Shown one piece after another: positions 11,289-22,735 of a stretch of DNA of 64,000 bases (position 1 is its first letter; every line of letters begins with the position of its first letter). The translations under genes were made by a program, and so were the position numbers. The stretch is from Penium margaritaceum. Taxonomy: Eukaryota > Streptophyta > Zygnematophyceae > Desmidiales > Peniaceae. Below the pieces are notes generated by a model. That model did not search any database and was not told where the DNA came from. It was given only the letters and a program-made list of their open reading frames with translations. Location of the stretch: the NCBI GenBank assembly GCA_023375785.1, contig SZWC01000516.1:176725-240724 (forward strand). The letters are read 5' to 3'.

Positions 11289-11792
11289 TGTTAGTTTCCT
11301 TTGATTTTTCCGTAAAGGATAAATATATAAATTGCTCAATTTGAGTGAGTAATCGGAACGTTAGCCTACCCTGAAGTTCGGGTGGTTGGTCGGTAGAATT
11401 GTGTACCCGTCATGGGTGACAGGATACTCCACCGGCGTTGATCTGAGTTTGACTCTGATGGGCTCCACATGCACCAGGGCCATAAAGGAAGCAACCAGGG
11501 AGACCTCCTTGACCAGGGATAATTTCTCCATGATGGGTCATCATCGAAGCGTGTCCAGTTTCCTAGCGTGCAAGGCATGGTGGAAGGCTCGACCAAGGGG
11601 TACTTTGATGGCTGTAGCAGGGGCTCTACTGAGCATGCTTGGATGTGTTGGAGAGATGTTTTCATAGGACACATGAATCTGATGTCATCTGACTTATTTA
11701 AGCAACCGATTTGTGTTTCCATTTAGTTCTACTGAATGCAACATGTTCTTCCCACTCATACTTGTGATCCCTGTGCTCCACACTATTCACCA
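11289..11792 (+). repeat. truncated family A LTR
   Basis: It starts TGTTAG directly after the polypurine tract. It has lost the segment between the first bases and the TTTGATTTTTCC block, then follows the family A LTR to CTCCACACTATTCACC, where similarity stops. About 200 bp of the 3' end are missing. Confidence 0.7.
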
Positions 11793-12089
11793 AAGATTTC
11801 CACTTGCTCTAGTTCTTGCAAGCTCCATGCCTTTCCATTCCTCGTTGTGCCGCTCAGCGCTCGTGCTTACGCACCGCGCCCAGTAACATTCCTGTCATGT
11901 GTCTTGTAGCCCTCGACCATCGGACTGCTATCAAAATATTCAGCAAAGCCTCAGATGACATCAGCATCATATCATCATCTCAATGCTTCAAGAATTTTCC
12001 TGACATAAAGATGACCTCTTCCTTGCACACGTCGTAGAGCCAATACATATTGAGCGCGATTTTGTAGCATAGGAAGAGCCATGGTTTGG
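11793..12089. other. unassigned 0.3 kb
   Basis: I recognise nothing certain here. No conserved copia or hAT motif was seen in either orientation. Confidence 0.4.
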
Positions 12090-12539
12090 TAAGGGTGCAC
12101 ACAGGATCTGGCGATCTGCGGATCTGATCTGCAGAGATACGGATTCGGTTTGACCTGCGGTTTCAGATCCACCAAGCCAATCAAAACCGTGATCTGCAGA
12201 TGTCTACCCCTTGCCGCAGGGGGGGGGAGGGGGGGGAGAGGGAGGGGGGGTTGCCTGGGAGGGGGGTGGGACCAGACGTTTTGCAACAATCAAAGTGACC
12301 TCGTCATCCGCGGATCCATACCCAGGTCCTGACGGGTCCGATCCACGGTTCTCACCCGTANNAAACCGTGATCTGCAGATGTCTACCCCTTGCCGCAGGG
12401 GGGGGGAGGGGGGGGAGAGGGAGGGGGGGTTGCCTGGGAGGGGGGTGGGACCAGACGTTTTGCAACAATCAAAGTGACCTCGTCATCCGCGGATCCATAC
12501 CCAGGTCCTGACGGGTCCGATCCACGGTTCTCACCCGTA
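12090..12539. mobile_element. possible hAT-type MITE with GGATCTGCGG repeats
   Basis: The left end is TAAGGGTG and the right end CACCCGTA, inverted with one mismatch. The left end resembles the hAT MITE at 16,861. The interior has repeated GATCTGC/GCAGATC and GGATC motifs near both ends, a pattern seen in plant hAT derivatives. No matching 8-bp TSD flanks it, so the boundaries are uncertain. The apparent length includes a probable assembly duplication of 177 bp. Confidence 0.4.
12184..12539. other. 177-bp duplication across nn, probable assembly join
   Basis: Bases 12,184-12,360 and 12,363-12,539 are the same sequence, separated only by nn. I saw no mismatch. The pattern, with identical behaviour at 25,712 and 54,572, fits two contig ends overlapped by a scaffolder without merging. 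Confidence 0.85.
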
Positions 12540-13328
12540 GACCTGCGGATGCTGTGGTAGATTATTATGGGTATTCCACCACATGTGTAGCTCAAATCCG
12601 TCATGTTTTCTCTGTTAAGGGGTGCTGGGTCCCCTAGAGGCCATCAAAAGACGGAAAGCCTAATTTGCCTTTGGCATTTTGAAACTTCAAGTGGTGATCC
12701 ATCATGCATGTACAAACAGCTTCATACCTACGTGGCTGTGACGGGAATTATGTTAGACGTGACTTGGAGGCAGTCACGCGCATATTCAACGGTATTTCGT
12801 TAACAAATGTTTGACCAAATACTGGAATGGTTTGCGAATGTATGAATCTATACACCGGTCTCAAGCATGTTGTGACGTGGATAAGCTGCCAATTGTGCAA
12901 AGACGCTCAACATTCGCGCATCAAACCTAGGAACAATATGAGGGCAGATGCGCATGCCGGCACATTCCAATTCAACAGTTAAGGGCTTGCATGGAAAAAG
13001 CATGCCGCTGGCTTGCCGCAGGGGTGTTCAATGCGTGCCGCAAGCATGTTTGACAATGGTGCTACAGTTTGACAAGTTTAAGATATGACACCGCTAAAAC
13101 ATGCATATCAAATTGTACTTCACTCATTCTATGTACTTTGAACAGTAAACCAAGTAGAAATTGATTTTGTACCTTTGTAAACAATATCTCTTTTGTACTA
13201 AGGTTTCCGAGGACAGTAGGGCATCAGCACACAATTGGAGGTATCTGCAGTCCCATCAGTCAGTGTGCCTTCCAGTTTTCTGTGTTTGTCGTTCGCAACC
13301 ACTTTTTGACTAAGTCTTCCATCCACAG
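12540..13328. other. non-coding region upstream of hAT-1
   Basis: No gene is recognised. The stretch is AT-richer than its neighbours and directly precedes the start codon of the hAT-1 transposase, so it is probably that element's 5' end. I could not identify its terminal inverted repeat. Confidence 0.4.
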
Positions 13329-15187
13329 ATGGCGGACGACGCTCCAGTTGAGGATGCAACTGGCGGTTTAACTCCTCTCAGTGACAACGACAGCAGGGAT
13401 GAGACAACCGCAGGTGACAAATGGAACGTAGATGAAACCTGCATCATCTGGACTGTCTTCACAAAGAAGGATGGGTCAGCGGGTGAACCCCGCGTGTACT
13501 GCAACCTATGCCCGGCTTACTACTCAGCAAGCAATAAATTCGTCGGGAGCAGGGGCAACATGTGGAAGCACATGCATCTGCAGCCCAACTCCATGTAGAA
13601 GAAGCTGAAGGAGGATGCGACAGCATCGAATTTACGTGCTGCAACCACCCAAGCCATCACTGATGCCGCCGAAGTGCCGGGCGTCAACCCGGAGAACACG
13701 GAGATTGCACGTGGTGTTGCGGCGATGGAGCAAGTGTTCAACAAGAAGTACTTGTCTCCTGCATCTGGAAGCACGTCATCGACTATAACTGCTCCTTCCT
13801 CTCCATGGATTTGTGCTGGCTATAGCAGGCCCTGCTTCATGCAAAACCTGCTACGGTCTTGCATGAAAGCATGATAATCTTGTGCCAAATCGTCATCGCA
13901 GCTGCGGTGTTCCGAGCATAGATCAAAAATATGCTGACAGAGGTAAAGTCAACAGTAAGCTTCACCACAGACAGGTGGAGAGGAGATAACTGCATGAAGT
14001 GCTTGGGGATTACTGCTCACGGGATGAGTGACTGGAAGCTTAAGACGATGGCCTTGTCTTTCCCAACCATCCCTGAAAGTCCAACTGCTGCAAGGCTGAC
14101 AACAAGAAGCAGCTACGATAGCATAGTTAACAACTTCATCATCCCCGCATTTGAATGCACCTTTGAGAAGGCTGGGCACATCAGGTGCCTCAGCCATGTC
14201 ATGAATCTTGCTGTGAATGACCTGCTTAGTCTGCCTGATTTCACAGACATCATCACAAATGCAGGTAACATTGCTGTTTTTGCAACCAGAAGAACACCTC
14301 GTGAACAGTCGCTAATCAACCGCACCACAGCCATGGGAATGACATGGAAGAGCCTCCATCTGAACACAGAGACTCACTGGAATGCCACGCTGGACGTGAT
14401 GACGTGAGTGTTGCATCTGAAGCCAGTATTGCCTGGCTGGCAGGATGGGTATGGCAGGGATGGTGAGGCCTTGAAACCCACCACGGACCAATAGACACTG
14501 CTTGCTCTCCTCACGGTCATCTTGCGGCCTTTCAAGGCCTATACAGACAGCTTGAGTGGGAGCAAGTACCCGACGTCTAACCTTGTCATCCCATTCATTG
14601 AGAGCATGTTCGACAGGCTCCACTGCTCGCAGGTGAAAGCAGTTACAGCAGAGCAGAGTAGCAAGAGGAGAGCCGCAGTTGGCAGGCTGGATGGAAAGGA
14701 AATGCTGCTATTGGCGGTCAAGCCTGGGCTTGAAGCGGCTCTTTCAAAGCTCAAGAGGTATGCAGGTCTCCTGGGTGAACAGCCTATCCTGACCACTGCA
14801 GCAGACCCGCGCTTTTGACTCCGCTTTCACAAGCAACAGCACAAGATCATGATAATTGCCAATGCGGCAGCGCTGCACACATAGGTGCTGGAGCTGCTGC
14901 GGCTGTACTATACCAGGGTCGAGGAGCAGCAAGGAGCTGGAGCTGAAAGGGCAGCAGCGGCTAGTGAATGGATGCAGCGGCCGGGTACTGGGCAGATGGG
15001 TGGCAGCCAAGAATCTTTGACAACCGGGGCGTCGACCTCGGCATCGGTGCGATAGCTCCAACCTCGGCCAGAACAGCAACGTGCTGAGGATGACACCCTT
15101 CTGTAGACTGCCCTTGCAGACCCAGTGGCTGGCATGTTTGAAACTCCAGAAGCAGCTCATGAATTGAGGAGCCTCTTACAGGTGTAG
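13329..15187 (+). pseudogene. hAT transposase with BED zinc finger (hAT-1), decayed
   Basis: The family cuts and pastes hAT elements in the nucleus. From ATG 13,329 there is an N-terminal BED finger (IIWTVF..., CNLC, then WKHMH) at residues about 37-82. After a frameshift near 13,880 comes the catalytic region: VSFTTDRW with the first Asp, GHIRCLSHVMNLAVND (the C-x-x-H block) and LNTETHWNATLDVM, then TTAADPRF near 14,800. At least eight stops occur, several TAG. The C-terminal dimerisation block (SSxxCERVFS type) is absent. Similarity fades at about 15,187-15,300, where element C3 material begins. It resembles RICESLEEPER-type proteins rather than the DUF659 type of hAT-2. Confidence 0.8.
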
Positions 15188-15558
15188 AGGAGGAGCTTGA
15201 CATGTGGTCAAAGATTCCCAAGAAGAGTTCAAAAACACATCCTGAAGCACTACAAGAAGCTTGAGCACAGGTTCGCATCACTGTATCTTGAAGGACAAGA
15301 TGTGTCTGCAATGCCAGACACTTCAATGTGTCGCCCTGCCGCATCACCTCTCATCTCTCGTGCCTCGCTCTCTACCTTCCTCCTTCTGCATCGTCATCCA
15401 TCCTCATCCTTTGCGCCACTGCCATCTACTGCCTTCGGTCCTCCTTGCCATCCTCGCTCCTCAGCTCCATCAGCCGCCTGTTCCTACCTCATTTCCGTCT
15501 CTCCATCATCAGCATCCTCCGAGCCGCCTTCGCATCAATCATCCTCATCAGCATCATC

Positions 15559-16200
15559 TCAGCGCACGTGGTTCCGCCCCTGCGCCCACTCATTCATCAA
15601 ATTGCATCCTCCGCTTCCGCATTGCTTTCAGCTCGGCACAAGGACCCGCCCGGTCGCATCGCCCATCCGTGACGACCTGCGCCCACGCCGAAACTACCTT
15701 CAGCGCACGCGGCTCGCCCCTGCGCCCACTCCGTCATCATCATCTGCTTCTGTTTTCTCGTCAGCAATCAGCAATCATCAGCATCTGTGGCCAGCACTAG
15801 GATCTGCACGAGCTAGCTGCCCCTCTTTGCAGCAACCTGCACCCACGCTGGCGGCAGATTTCTCGCGGCGCGTTGGCCTCTGCCTTCCCCTTACGGCATC
15901 TTATTCCCCTATCTGAGCAGCGCACGTGGTTTCGTCCCTGTGCCCACTCGATCATCAATCGTTTTCTCCGGCTTCAAGCTGTCATCTTCTGCTCGGCACA
16001 AGGATCCGCCCGGTCGCATCGCTCGAGTCGCGACGACCTGCGCCCAGGCCGAAACTTCGCCGGCGCACGTGGTTCCACCCCTGCGCCCTCTCAAACATCA
16101 ATCATTCCTCCACTCATTCCTCCACCCTCAGCATCGCTCTCCTCTCGGCATAAGGATCTGCCCGGTCGCATCACCTGTTCCGTGATGACCTGCACCCAAG
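15559..16200 (+). repeat. tandem 140-215 bp units in C3
   Basis: Four units start at about 15,559, 15,701, 15,917 and 16,059, each beginning C(A/G)GCGCACG(T/C)GG. Three share the blocks CTCGGCA(C/T)AAGGA and CCCGGTCGCATC, ending in a GACCTGC(G/A)CCCA(C/G/A)GCCGAAA block. The second unit is longer and carries the CTGCACGAG-(C/T)TAGCTGCC block, which is also in C1 near 5,640. This is a family-specific internal minisatellite. Confidence 0.75.
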
Positions 16201-16406
16201 GCCGAAAACATTCACAGTTCACAAGGATTTTGCCCAGCTCCACCATCCTCTTCCTCCACAATCATTTATCCTTAACATCTGCTTCATCACGTCACCTTCA
16301 ACCCGCCTACAAAAATCTACTTGTCCTCAAAATCTTGGTCGTCCCTTCTCCCTCACCAGCATCCAACGCACTCCATCGCTCCTTGCTGCAGCACTCCTCT
16401 TCCTCT

Positions 16407-16622
16407 ATGGAAGAGCAAAGATGCACCATCCTCCTTTACAATGAAGTTGCATCCCTCACCAACAAAATTTCTCCGCTCTGCTTCGCAACCGATGGGAGTC
16501 ACAACTTTGAGCGATGGCGCCGCCAACTGCGACGTGAAATCGCCACCCTGGACATATACGGATACAATCTCCTTGACGTGCTACATAATGTTGGAAGCCG
16601 AGAAGCCCGCAGAACAGCATGA
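16407..16622 (+). CDS. short possible gag-like fragment in C3
   Basis: A 71-codon reading from ATG 16,407 contains CFATDGSHNFERWRRQLRRE followed by IATLDIYGY. This recalls the copia gag start (F-D-G-x-N-F-x-x-W-x-x-x-L-x-x-x-L). If real, the C family once carried a gag. The downstream part, up to the MITE at 16,861, stays open in another frame but shows no zinc knuckle. The similarity is weak and could be chance. I do not assign a function. Confidence 0.3.
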   Translation: MEEQRCTILLYNEVASLTNKISPLCFATDGSHNFERWRRQLRREIATLDIYGYNLLDVLHNVGSREARRTA

Positions 16623-16860
16623 GGAAGAAGGGAGTATGGCATTGCCCAAACTCAACTGCGAGGTCTTCTCTACAGGAGCACTTACGACGAATTCCACCCC
16701 ATCATTGCAGCTCACCGTCATCAGACTATCTTCCGGACTATTCATGCTCTCAAGGACTACTGTTCAAACAGAGGAGCAGAATCCCCTGATCCTTGTCCGG
16801 CTGCACTTGACCCTCCTCCACACAGTGAATTTCTGGAGGAACGACGATTTCAGTTACAAC

Positions 16861-17321
16861 TAAGGGTGTTCGCGAGTCTGGAACCTCGATTCTGAGCCTG
16901 GAACCTGACTTGCGAGTCCGAGTCCAGTGCCAGACTCGGATTTGCGAGTCTGAGACTCGGACTTGCGAGTCCCAGACTTGCGAGTCTAGTCTCCTGGATT
17001 TGCGAGTCCAGTGGGCAAGAATTGCGAGTCTGGTGCACCATCTAATAAAACAGGGTTATAATCAATGTGTTTTTGAAATTTGTGACTCTAAATTCATGTG
17101 AACTCAACATGTAACTAGTAGAGAATGAATTTGACCCATAGTTGTATTCATGTAATCAACAAAGATCCCCTCATTGTCGTCGTTGTCTCGTTGTCGGAGG
17201 TCAAGGTGAGATTTGCGAGTCCAGGTCGGTTCTGGACCCTGGATTTGGACTTGCGAGTCTGGGTCCGGACTCGGATTTGCAAGTCCGACTTGCGAGTCCC
17301 GGATTTTGGCTTACAGCCTTA
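16861..17321. mobile_element. hAT MITE with subterminal TTGCGAGTC repeats
   Basis: The ends are TAAGGGTGTTCGC on the left and, read inward from the right, TAAGGCTGTAAGC, matching at 10 of 13 positions. The flanking 8 bp are identical: GTTACAAC at 16,853-16,860 and 17,322-17,329, the hAT signature. The 461-bp body has no gene. TTGCGAGTC or its near form occurs about ten times, in two clusters near the two ends (about 16,868-17,030 and 17,212-17,300), separated by an AT-richer centre. Such subterminal repeats are typical transposase-binding arrays in hAT elements. Confidence 0.85.
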
Positions 17322-17498
17322 GTTACAACCCTTCATCCAAATTCATAGGAGAATGGAGGAAGAAGCAGAACTTTGAGCCATCGAAGAACGGCCTCGCACT
17401 CCCCAATCTCCCACATCCTCCAATGGAGTGGAATGCTGGGAGCGTCACTACGGATCTCTCCCTTTGCTTTCTCACCTCTTGTCAAACTTCAAGGGGAG

Positions 17499-18102
17499 TG
17501 TCAGAAATAAAGCCTTCACAAGAGACCAAAATATCAAACTCGATCTCAATAACGGTTCAAGTCCAATGACTGAGCCACCTTGACCAACGGCTCTCTGGCC
17601 ACTCGACCGTTTGTACCCTTCGGTCAAGTCATCCCCTAATAAAATGACACCTGTCACCCACGTTTGGCTAGTGGAAAGAAGCCGTTGCTCTGCTCATTTG
17701 TTGTGTTTTGTCCTTTTATACCGAGGATGTTCATCCCCTCGAGTTAACCAGAACAGTTCTTCCCATCCTGTTCCCCTTTGGTTCCACAGCCTCGCCACCG
17801 TGTCTTCACTCTGCTCGCACCTCGCACTCCCTGACTTCGCCAGCCTCTCTCAGCTCTTCGCTCCGTCACTCCCGCTCCTTCGCTCAGCTCTCTTACTCCG
17901 CCAACCATCACTCATCTCGCTAGCACTCTCTCTCACATCAGCTTGTCTACCCCGACTACCTCACGTCTCACCCTTTATCAACATCTGCAACTAACTCCTC
18001 GGACTGCTCTCGCCTACGTCACCCTGCTGACGTACACTTGCATGTTCCGATGCTTCTGCCTGCTTCTGCTGTTGCTATCCTCACGCCTGCATTCTTCTGT
18101 CA
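17499..18102 (+). repeat. 3' LTR of C3
   Basis: It starts TGTCAGAA after the polypurine tract and shares with both C1 LTRs the CCGAGGATGTT, GTTCCACGG/GTTCCACAG and C/T-rich blocks. It ends TTCTGTCA at 18,102. At 604 bp it is slightly shorter than the C1 LTRs. Confidence 0.75.
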
Positions 18103-19430
18103 AACACTACGATGAAACCTTTGCGCCAATGGCAAAGTTTGCCTCCATTTGCTCCATCCTCTCGGCGGCGGCGGCGCGCGACTACGAAGTCCACCAAATG
18201 GACGTGAAAACTGCGTTCCTAAACGGTGACCTGGACAAGGAGGTCTACATGGAGGTGCCGGAGGGGGTGGAAGCGCCGCCGGGGAATGTGTGCCGGCTTC
18301 GCAAGGCGCTCTACGGGCTGAAGCAAGCGCCACTCATGTGCTACCAGAAAATGGACGGCTTCATGGCCAAGCTTGGCTTAAAGCGCAGCAAGGTGTATCA
18401 CAACGTGTAGGTGCGGAAGCAGTCGGGGTTGCATTAGATCGTGGCACTTTACGTAGATGATCTCATCCTCGTGTCATTGGACATGGAGGAATTGGTGAAC
18501 GTGAAGCGACAGCTGGGCGATCGGTTCAAAATGGCCGACATGGGCGAGCTCGAGTACTACCTCGGTGTCGACATCAAGAGGGACTGCAAGGCACGCACGC
18601 TCGAGATGAGGCAGGCAAAGTATGTGCAAGAGGTGCTCCGCCGCTACAACATGGAGGAGTGCAACCCCATCGGCACACCCATGACAACCACATGTGAGAT
18701 GAGCTTGAGCATGGGCCCGAGCATGGACGAGGAGGAGGAGATGGCAGGTGTGCCATACTAGTCCGCAGTGGGGAGCATCATGTACGCCATGCTGGCAACG
18801 CGGCCCGACCTGGCCTTCGCGGAGGGCCAAGTGAGCCGCTACGTTGCTCACCCCGGGCCGTTGCATTGGCAAGCTGTGAAGCGGATCCTCCGCTATCTCA
18901 AGGCGACAAAACAGTCGCGACTCGTGTTTGGAGGGGGAGCACGTGACGACTCCCTCGAGTTGGTCGGCTACTCCGATGCACACTGGGCTAGTGATGTGGA
19001 TGACAGAAAATCAACATCGGGGTACGTGTTTGTGCTTGGTGGTGAAGCGGTTTCATGGGCAAGAAGAAAGCAGGACTGCGTGGCGCTGTCCTGCACTGAA
19101 GCGGAGTACATCACGGTCGTGGAAGCCGCAAAGGAGGCTGTGTGGCTGGGGCGGCTACTATAGGAGATCAGCGTGCCGCAAAGGAAGCCAACAGTACTCA
19201 CTGCGGGAAACATGAGTGCCATCAGCCGGACCCAGAACCCGGTGCTGCACAGGAGGACCAAGCAAATCGAGATCCGGCATCACTATGCGCGAGACTTGGT
19301 GGCGAAGGGATATGCGGCAATCGTGCATTGTGGCACTAAGCGCATGCTCGCCGATGCCATGACCAAGGCACAGCCCAAGGACAGGCACGATGCGAGCTGC
19401 ATGGAGCTCGGTCTGCGCTGTGAGGTTTAA
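18103..19430 (+). pseudogene. copia family A RT/RNase H (A-a), only TAG stops
   Basis: One reading frame of 442 codons runs from HYDETFAPMAKFAS to the normal end after LGLRCEV and TAA, without a frameshift. Landmarks are VHQMDVKTAFLNGDLDK (RT), YGLKQAP, the intact catalytic YVDDLIL at 18,450, the tether VGSIMYAMLATRPDLAF, and the RNase H residues SDAHW and TEAEY. The only lesions in frame are four TAG codons (18,408; 18,435; 18,759; 19,161). By comparison with A-b, two replace Gln and one replaces Tyr; the fourth, in LL-x-EI, is shared with A-b. Everything 5' of RT is missing because C3 abuts here. The element is dead but comparatively young. Confidence 0.85.
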
Positions 19431-19483
19431 AATGCTGCAGGTTCCAAGGACATGGCATCAAGGCTGCGGTACAGGTGGGAGAT

Positions 19484-20208
19484 TGTTGACATGGTGTGCC
19501 CCTTGCCATGAGTGACGTTAATCGTATGCCATGGTTCGACCACTGGCTAGTGATGGAACACCTGATCTGACTTTAGATTTGGATTCCTTGGATTTTTCCA
19601 TGCAGGATTGAGCTTTGAATCTCTCAATTTGAGTGAGTATTCAGAAAGGTAGCCTAGCCCGAAAATCGGGTATTGGGTGGATGGAATCTGGTATCCGCCA
19701 TGGGTGGCGGGATAATCCACCGCCAATGATCCGAGTTCGTCTCCAATGGGCTCCAAATGCACCAAGGGCATGAATGAGGCAACCATAAGGACCTCCTTGA
19801 CTAGGGTGAACTTCTCCTCGAATTTTGGGCGAGGAAAGGCGCTTTGACGGGTCACCGTTCAAGCACCTCCCATCGCCTAGAGTGGAAGGCTAGGTGGGCT
19901 ACTCCACCAAGGGTTACTTCCATGGCCGTGGCAGGGGCTCTACTTCTCCGTTTTGGGTGTGCTTGGATGTGTTGGAAAGCTTAGATCACAGGCTATAAGG
20001 ATCTGATGTAATCTCACTATGCTAACTAACAAAAACTTGCTTCGATTCAGTTCTACTGAATGCGACGTGTTCTGCCCACTCACATCTGTGATCCTTGTGC
20101 TCCACACTCTTCACCATTGGTGTCCTTTGGCTGCTCAAAACACTCATAGCGTGCATCAGTGAGAGCTAGGCATCGTTGAGGGTGCCTCCACACCCACTAG
20201 TGCCAACA
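19484..20208 (+). repeat. family A LTR shared by A-a and A-b
   Basis: This 725-bp LTR runs from TGTTGACATGG after the A-a polypurine tract (CAGGTGGGAGAT) to GTGCCAACA before the A-b primer site. It is the 3' LTR of one interior and the 5' LTR of the next. A possible TATA box, TATAAGG, lies at 19,994. Confidence 0.9.
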
Positions 20209-20210
20209 AA

Positions 20211-20225
20211 GGGTTATGGACCCAC
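20211..20225 (+). other. primer-binding site, half-tRNA type (A-b)
   Basis: GGGTTATGGACCCAC follows the LTR by two bases. It has one mismatch to the complement of the initiator tRNA-Met anticodon arm. Confidence 0.8.
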
Positions 20226-20247
20226 GTCCCTAGAAGGACCCTAGCTC

Positions 20248-21418
20248 TACAACGCTACCACCGCACGCCGTGGCACCGACAGAGCAAGAGAGCGTCGGCG
20301 TCTCCAATTTTGACGGACTTGGCTTCCACTTCTGGATGTGGGAGTTTGAGGTCTTCCTTGATGACAAGGGCTTGCTTGAGCTGCTCAACAGTAAAGAAAT
20401 GACCCCTCCGGATACCGCGACGCCGGAGGAAGTGGAAGCGTACAATAAGCACAACAAGAAGGCGCTTTCTTTGTTGGAGTATGCGCTTGCTCCGATACAA
20501 CGCACTCTCATTCAAGGATGCACGTAGGCCGCGGAGGCCTGGAAAAAGCTCTGCACCATCTACCAGTCTGCTAACCTTGCTGACCAGCTCTTCTTCTTCA
20601 AGAGGCTCGTCACCCTCAGTGCCAAGGAAGGTGACGACATCATGGAGATCCTGCAGTAGATTGAGTCACTGAATGCCGAGTGCATAGCCACCGGGTGGAA
20701 GGTCGACCCTCAGCTGCAAGCCATGATCCTCCTCCTAGCCTTGCCGGACAGTTGGAGTCCCATGATCACCGTCGTAGCCGGCTGGTCCGCCGATGAGCTG
20801 AAGTACCCGAAGGTGGCTGAGTACGTCTGCAATGAATGGATGCGGCTTGGTGGGAGAGAGAGTGGGACAACATCAAGTTCCGCCTATGCCGTCCGCCCTC
20901 AAGGTGGAGGGGGAGGCAAGAAGGGGAAGGGTGCCAAGCAGGGTACCAAGAAAGCTGACAAGAAGGGGGAGTGCTATGTGTGTGGCAAAGAAGGCCACTA
21001 CGCACGCAACTGCCCCAACAGAAAGCCGGACAACCCGGGGAAAGCTGGAAAGAAGGACGACCGCGCAATGATGGCGAAGGAGTCCACCGACTTGAGAGAT
21101 CCGGGAGTCTCCGTGATTGACTCCGGATCAGGCCGCCACACGCAATGTAAGCGGGCGGCATTTGTCACCTATGATGCCTCGGAACGGCGCATGACGGTGG
21201 CCAACGGCAAAACAGAGTTGGCTGCCGAAGAAGGCAATCTTTGCATGGAGGTGGATGTGGACGGGGAGGCTGTCACGAGCACAACTCACGATGTGCTCCA
21301 CATGCCCAAATTTGGGGCAAATCTACTGTCAGTGAGCCGCCTTACCGACAAGGGGCTCGAGGTGCTCTTCAACAAGAAGGAGGTCATAAGCTGGATGGGG
21401 GGGGGGACGGTGAGGTGA
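20248..21418 (+). pseudogene. copia gag-protease of A-b
   Basis: Gag of family A begins around GTEQES in A-d, where the start is ATG; here that codon is CCG, so the start is lost. The frame holds FHFWMWEFEVFLDDKGLLEL, the LLLALPDSWSPMITV block, a perfect CCHC knuckle at 20,972-21,013 (CYVCGKEGHYARNC) and the protease DSG at 21,119 (VIDSGSGRHTQC). LLSVSRLTDKGLEVLF closes it. Two TAG stops lie at 20,526 and 20,657; aligned A-c has GAG and CAG there. The frame ends at a G-run (about 21,398-21,407) that is longer than in A-c and shifts the frame. This is the best-kept protease of family A. Confidence 0.85.
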
Positions 21419-22735
21419 TTGCATGTGGAAAGTGAGAGGACGACTTGTACCTACTACGTGCAAAGATCCTTGGCAGCCAGGCAAGGTCCGACGTTGTCCA
21501 CCTCGCGAAGAAGGACGAAGGAGACCTGGACCTATGGCACCGTCGCATATGCCACATCGCTCTCTCAACTGTGAGGGATATGGCAAAGAAGGAAATGGTG
21601 TGAGGTCATGAGGTCAAGAGCCTTGATGTAGCGAAGGATGCTGTGTGCGAGCCGTGTGTGGTCGGCAAGGCGACACGGCAGCCGTTTGATGGCAAAGGGA
21701 CGCGAGCATCGGCAAAGTTGGAGGTGGTCCACACTGACGTGTGCGGACCATTGGAGAGCTCCATCGGGGGCGCTCGCTACTTCGTCACCTTCATCCATGA
21801 CCACATCCATCTACCTCTACATCATTAAGAGGGAGAGCAATGACTTGTCGTGTATGCAGGAGTTTGTGGCAGCTGTGGAGCGATAAACGGAGTTGAAGGT
21901 GAAGGCGTTCCTGAGCGACAACGGTGGCGAGTACGAGGGCTGCTCGACATGGATGAAGAGCAAGGGGATCGCTTGGCAGAAAACTACGCCACACTCTCCG
22001 CAGCAGAACGGCCTCTGCGAGAGCGCAAACCGCACCATCCTCAACATGGTCTGGTCCATATTGAGTGATGCTCGCCTCGCACAGCGGTACTGGGAAGAGG
22101 CGGCATGGGCATCGGCGTACATCATGAACCTGATGCCAAAAAGCCGCTAATAGACATGGAGTCCAAGGTGTGGAAGACGCCACAAGAAGTGTGGAGCGGG
22201 AGGAAGCCAACTGTGGCACACCTCCGCACGTTTGGATGTGCTCCACATGCTGCTGTGCAGGCACGGGAGGGGCGGGGCAAGCTGGACCCGCGGACTCGCC
22301 GGTGCATCTTCGTCGGGTACGAGAGTGGGAGCAAGGCGTACCGGCTCTTCGACCCGCGGAGGCAGCAAATCGTGAAGAGTCACGATGTCACGTTTGACGA
22401 GGACAGCCATTGGACGGACAAGGACGCGGGTCTCTCCAAGCCGGGGGAGTGGCTGCCACTCCTCGAGGGGGAGACTCCGAGGATGCAAAAGAGGGTGATG
22501 TCCCATTGGCTCCAGCCGGCGAGAACCATCCGGGCGATGTGGGAGTGGCTGATTTGCATTCAGCCAAGTCGGACGATGAGTCCAAAGCGCCGGCAGCAGT
22601 GGAGCTGAACAAAGAGGTGGGGAGTGAGCCCGTATCCCCATGGTCCCCGAGAAAGGGGGAGCAGGCCAGCGGGTCAAGTGGCACCGCAAGGGGGCAGCAA
22701 CAGCAGTCGCATCGGCAGCACCAGCAGCAGCCTCA
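21419..22735 (+). pseudogene. copia integrase of A-b
   Basis: Integrase inserts the cDNA into the nucleus-resident genome. Visible are the pre-integrase block (DLDLWHRRICHIALSTVRDM), the zinc Cys pair CEPCVVGK, the first catalytic Asp in VVHTDVCGP, the second in LSDNGGEY and the Glu in NGLCESANRTIL. These are followed by TPQEVWSGRKP, the GYESGSKAYRLFDPRR block and an acidic linker ending in a Gln-rich run near 22,690-22,740. All three catalytic residues are present but spread over at least three frames, with additional stops. AERMNR, normal around the Glu, reads CESANR. Confidence 0.8.

Larger units (their letters stand above)
15300..18102 (+). mobile_element. C-family LTR element C3, 5' end missing
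   Basis: The interior shares with C1 the units starting CAGCGCACGTGG and ends in a polypurine tract (CTTCAAGGGGAG) followed by a family C LTR (17,499-18,102). No 5' LTR is seen: the left side merges with the decayed hAT-1 near 15,300. A 461-bp hAT MITE is inserted at 16,861. The right LTR end abuts family A pol in mid-domain, so C3 went into, or was joined by deletion to, element A-a. Confidence 0.7.

Noticed and set aside
18408-19163. Reassignment of TAG to glutamine in this genome
   Set aside because: One of the four TAG here replaces Tyr, and one at 20,526 replaces Glu; TGA and TAA stops also occur in sister copies, so ordinary decay is more likely.
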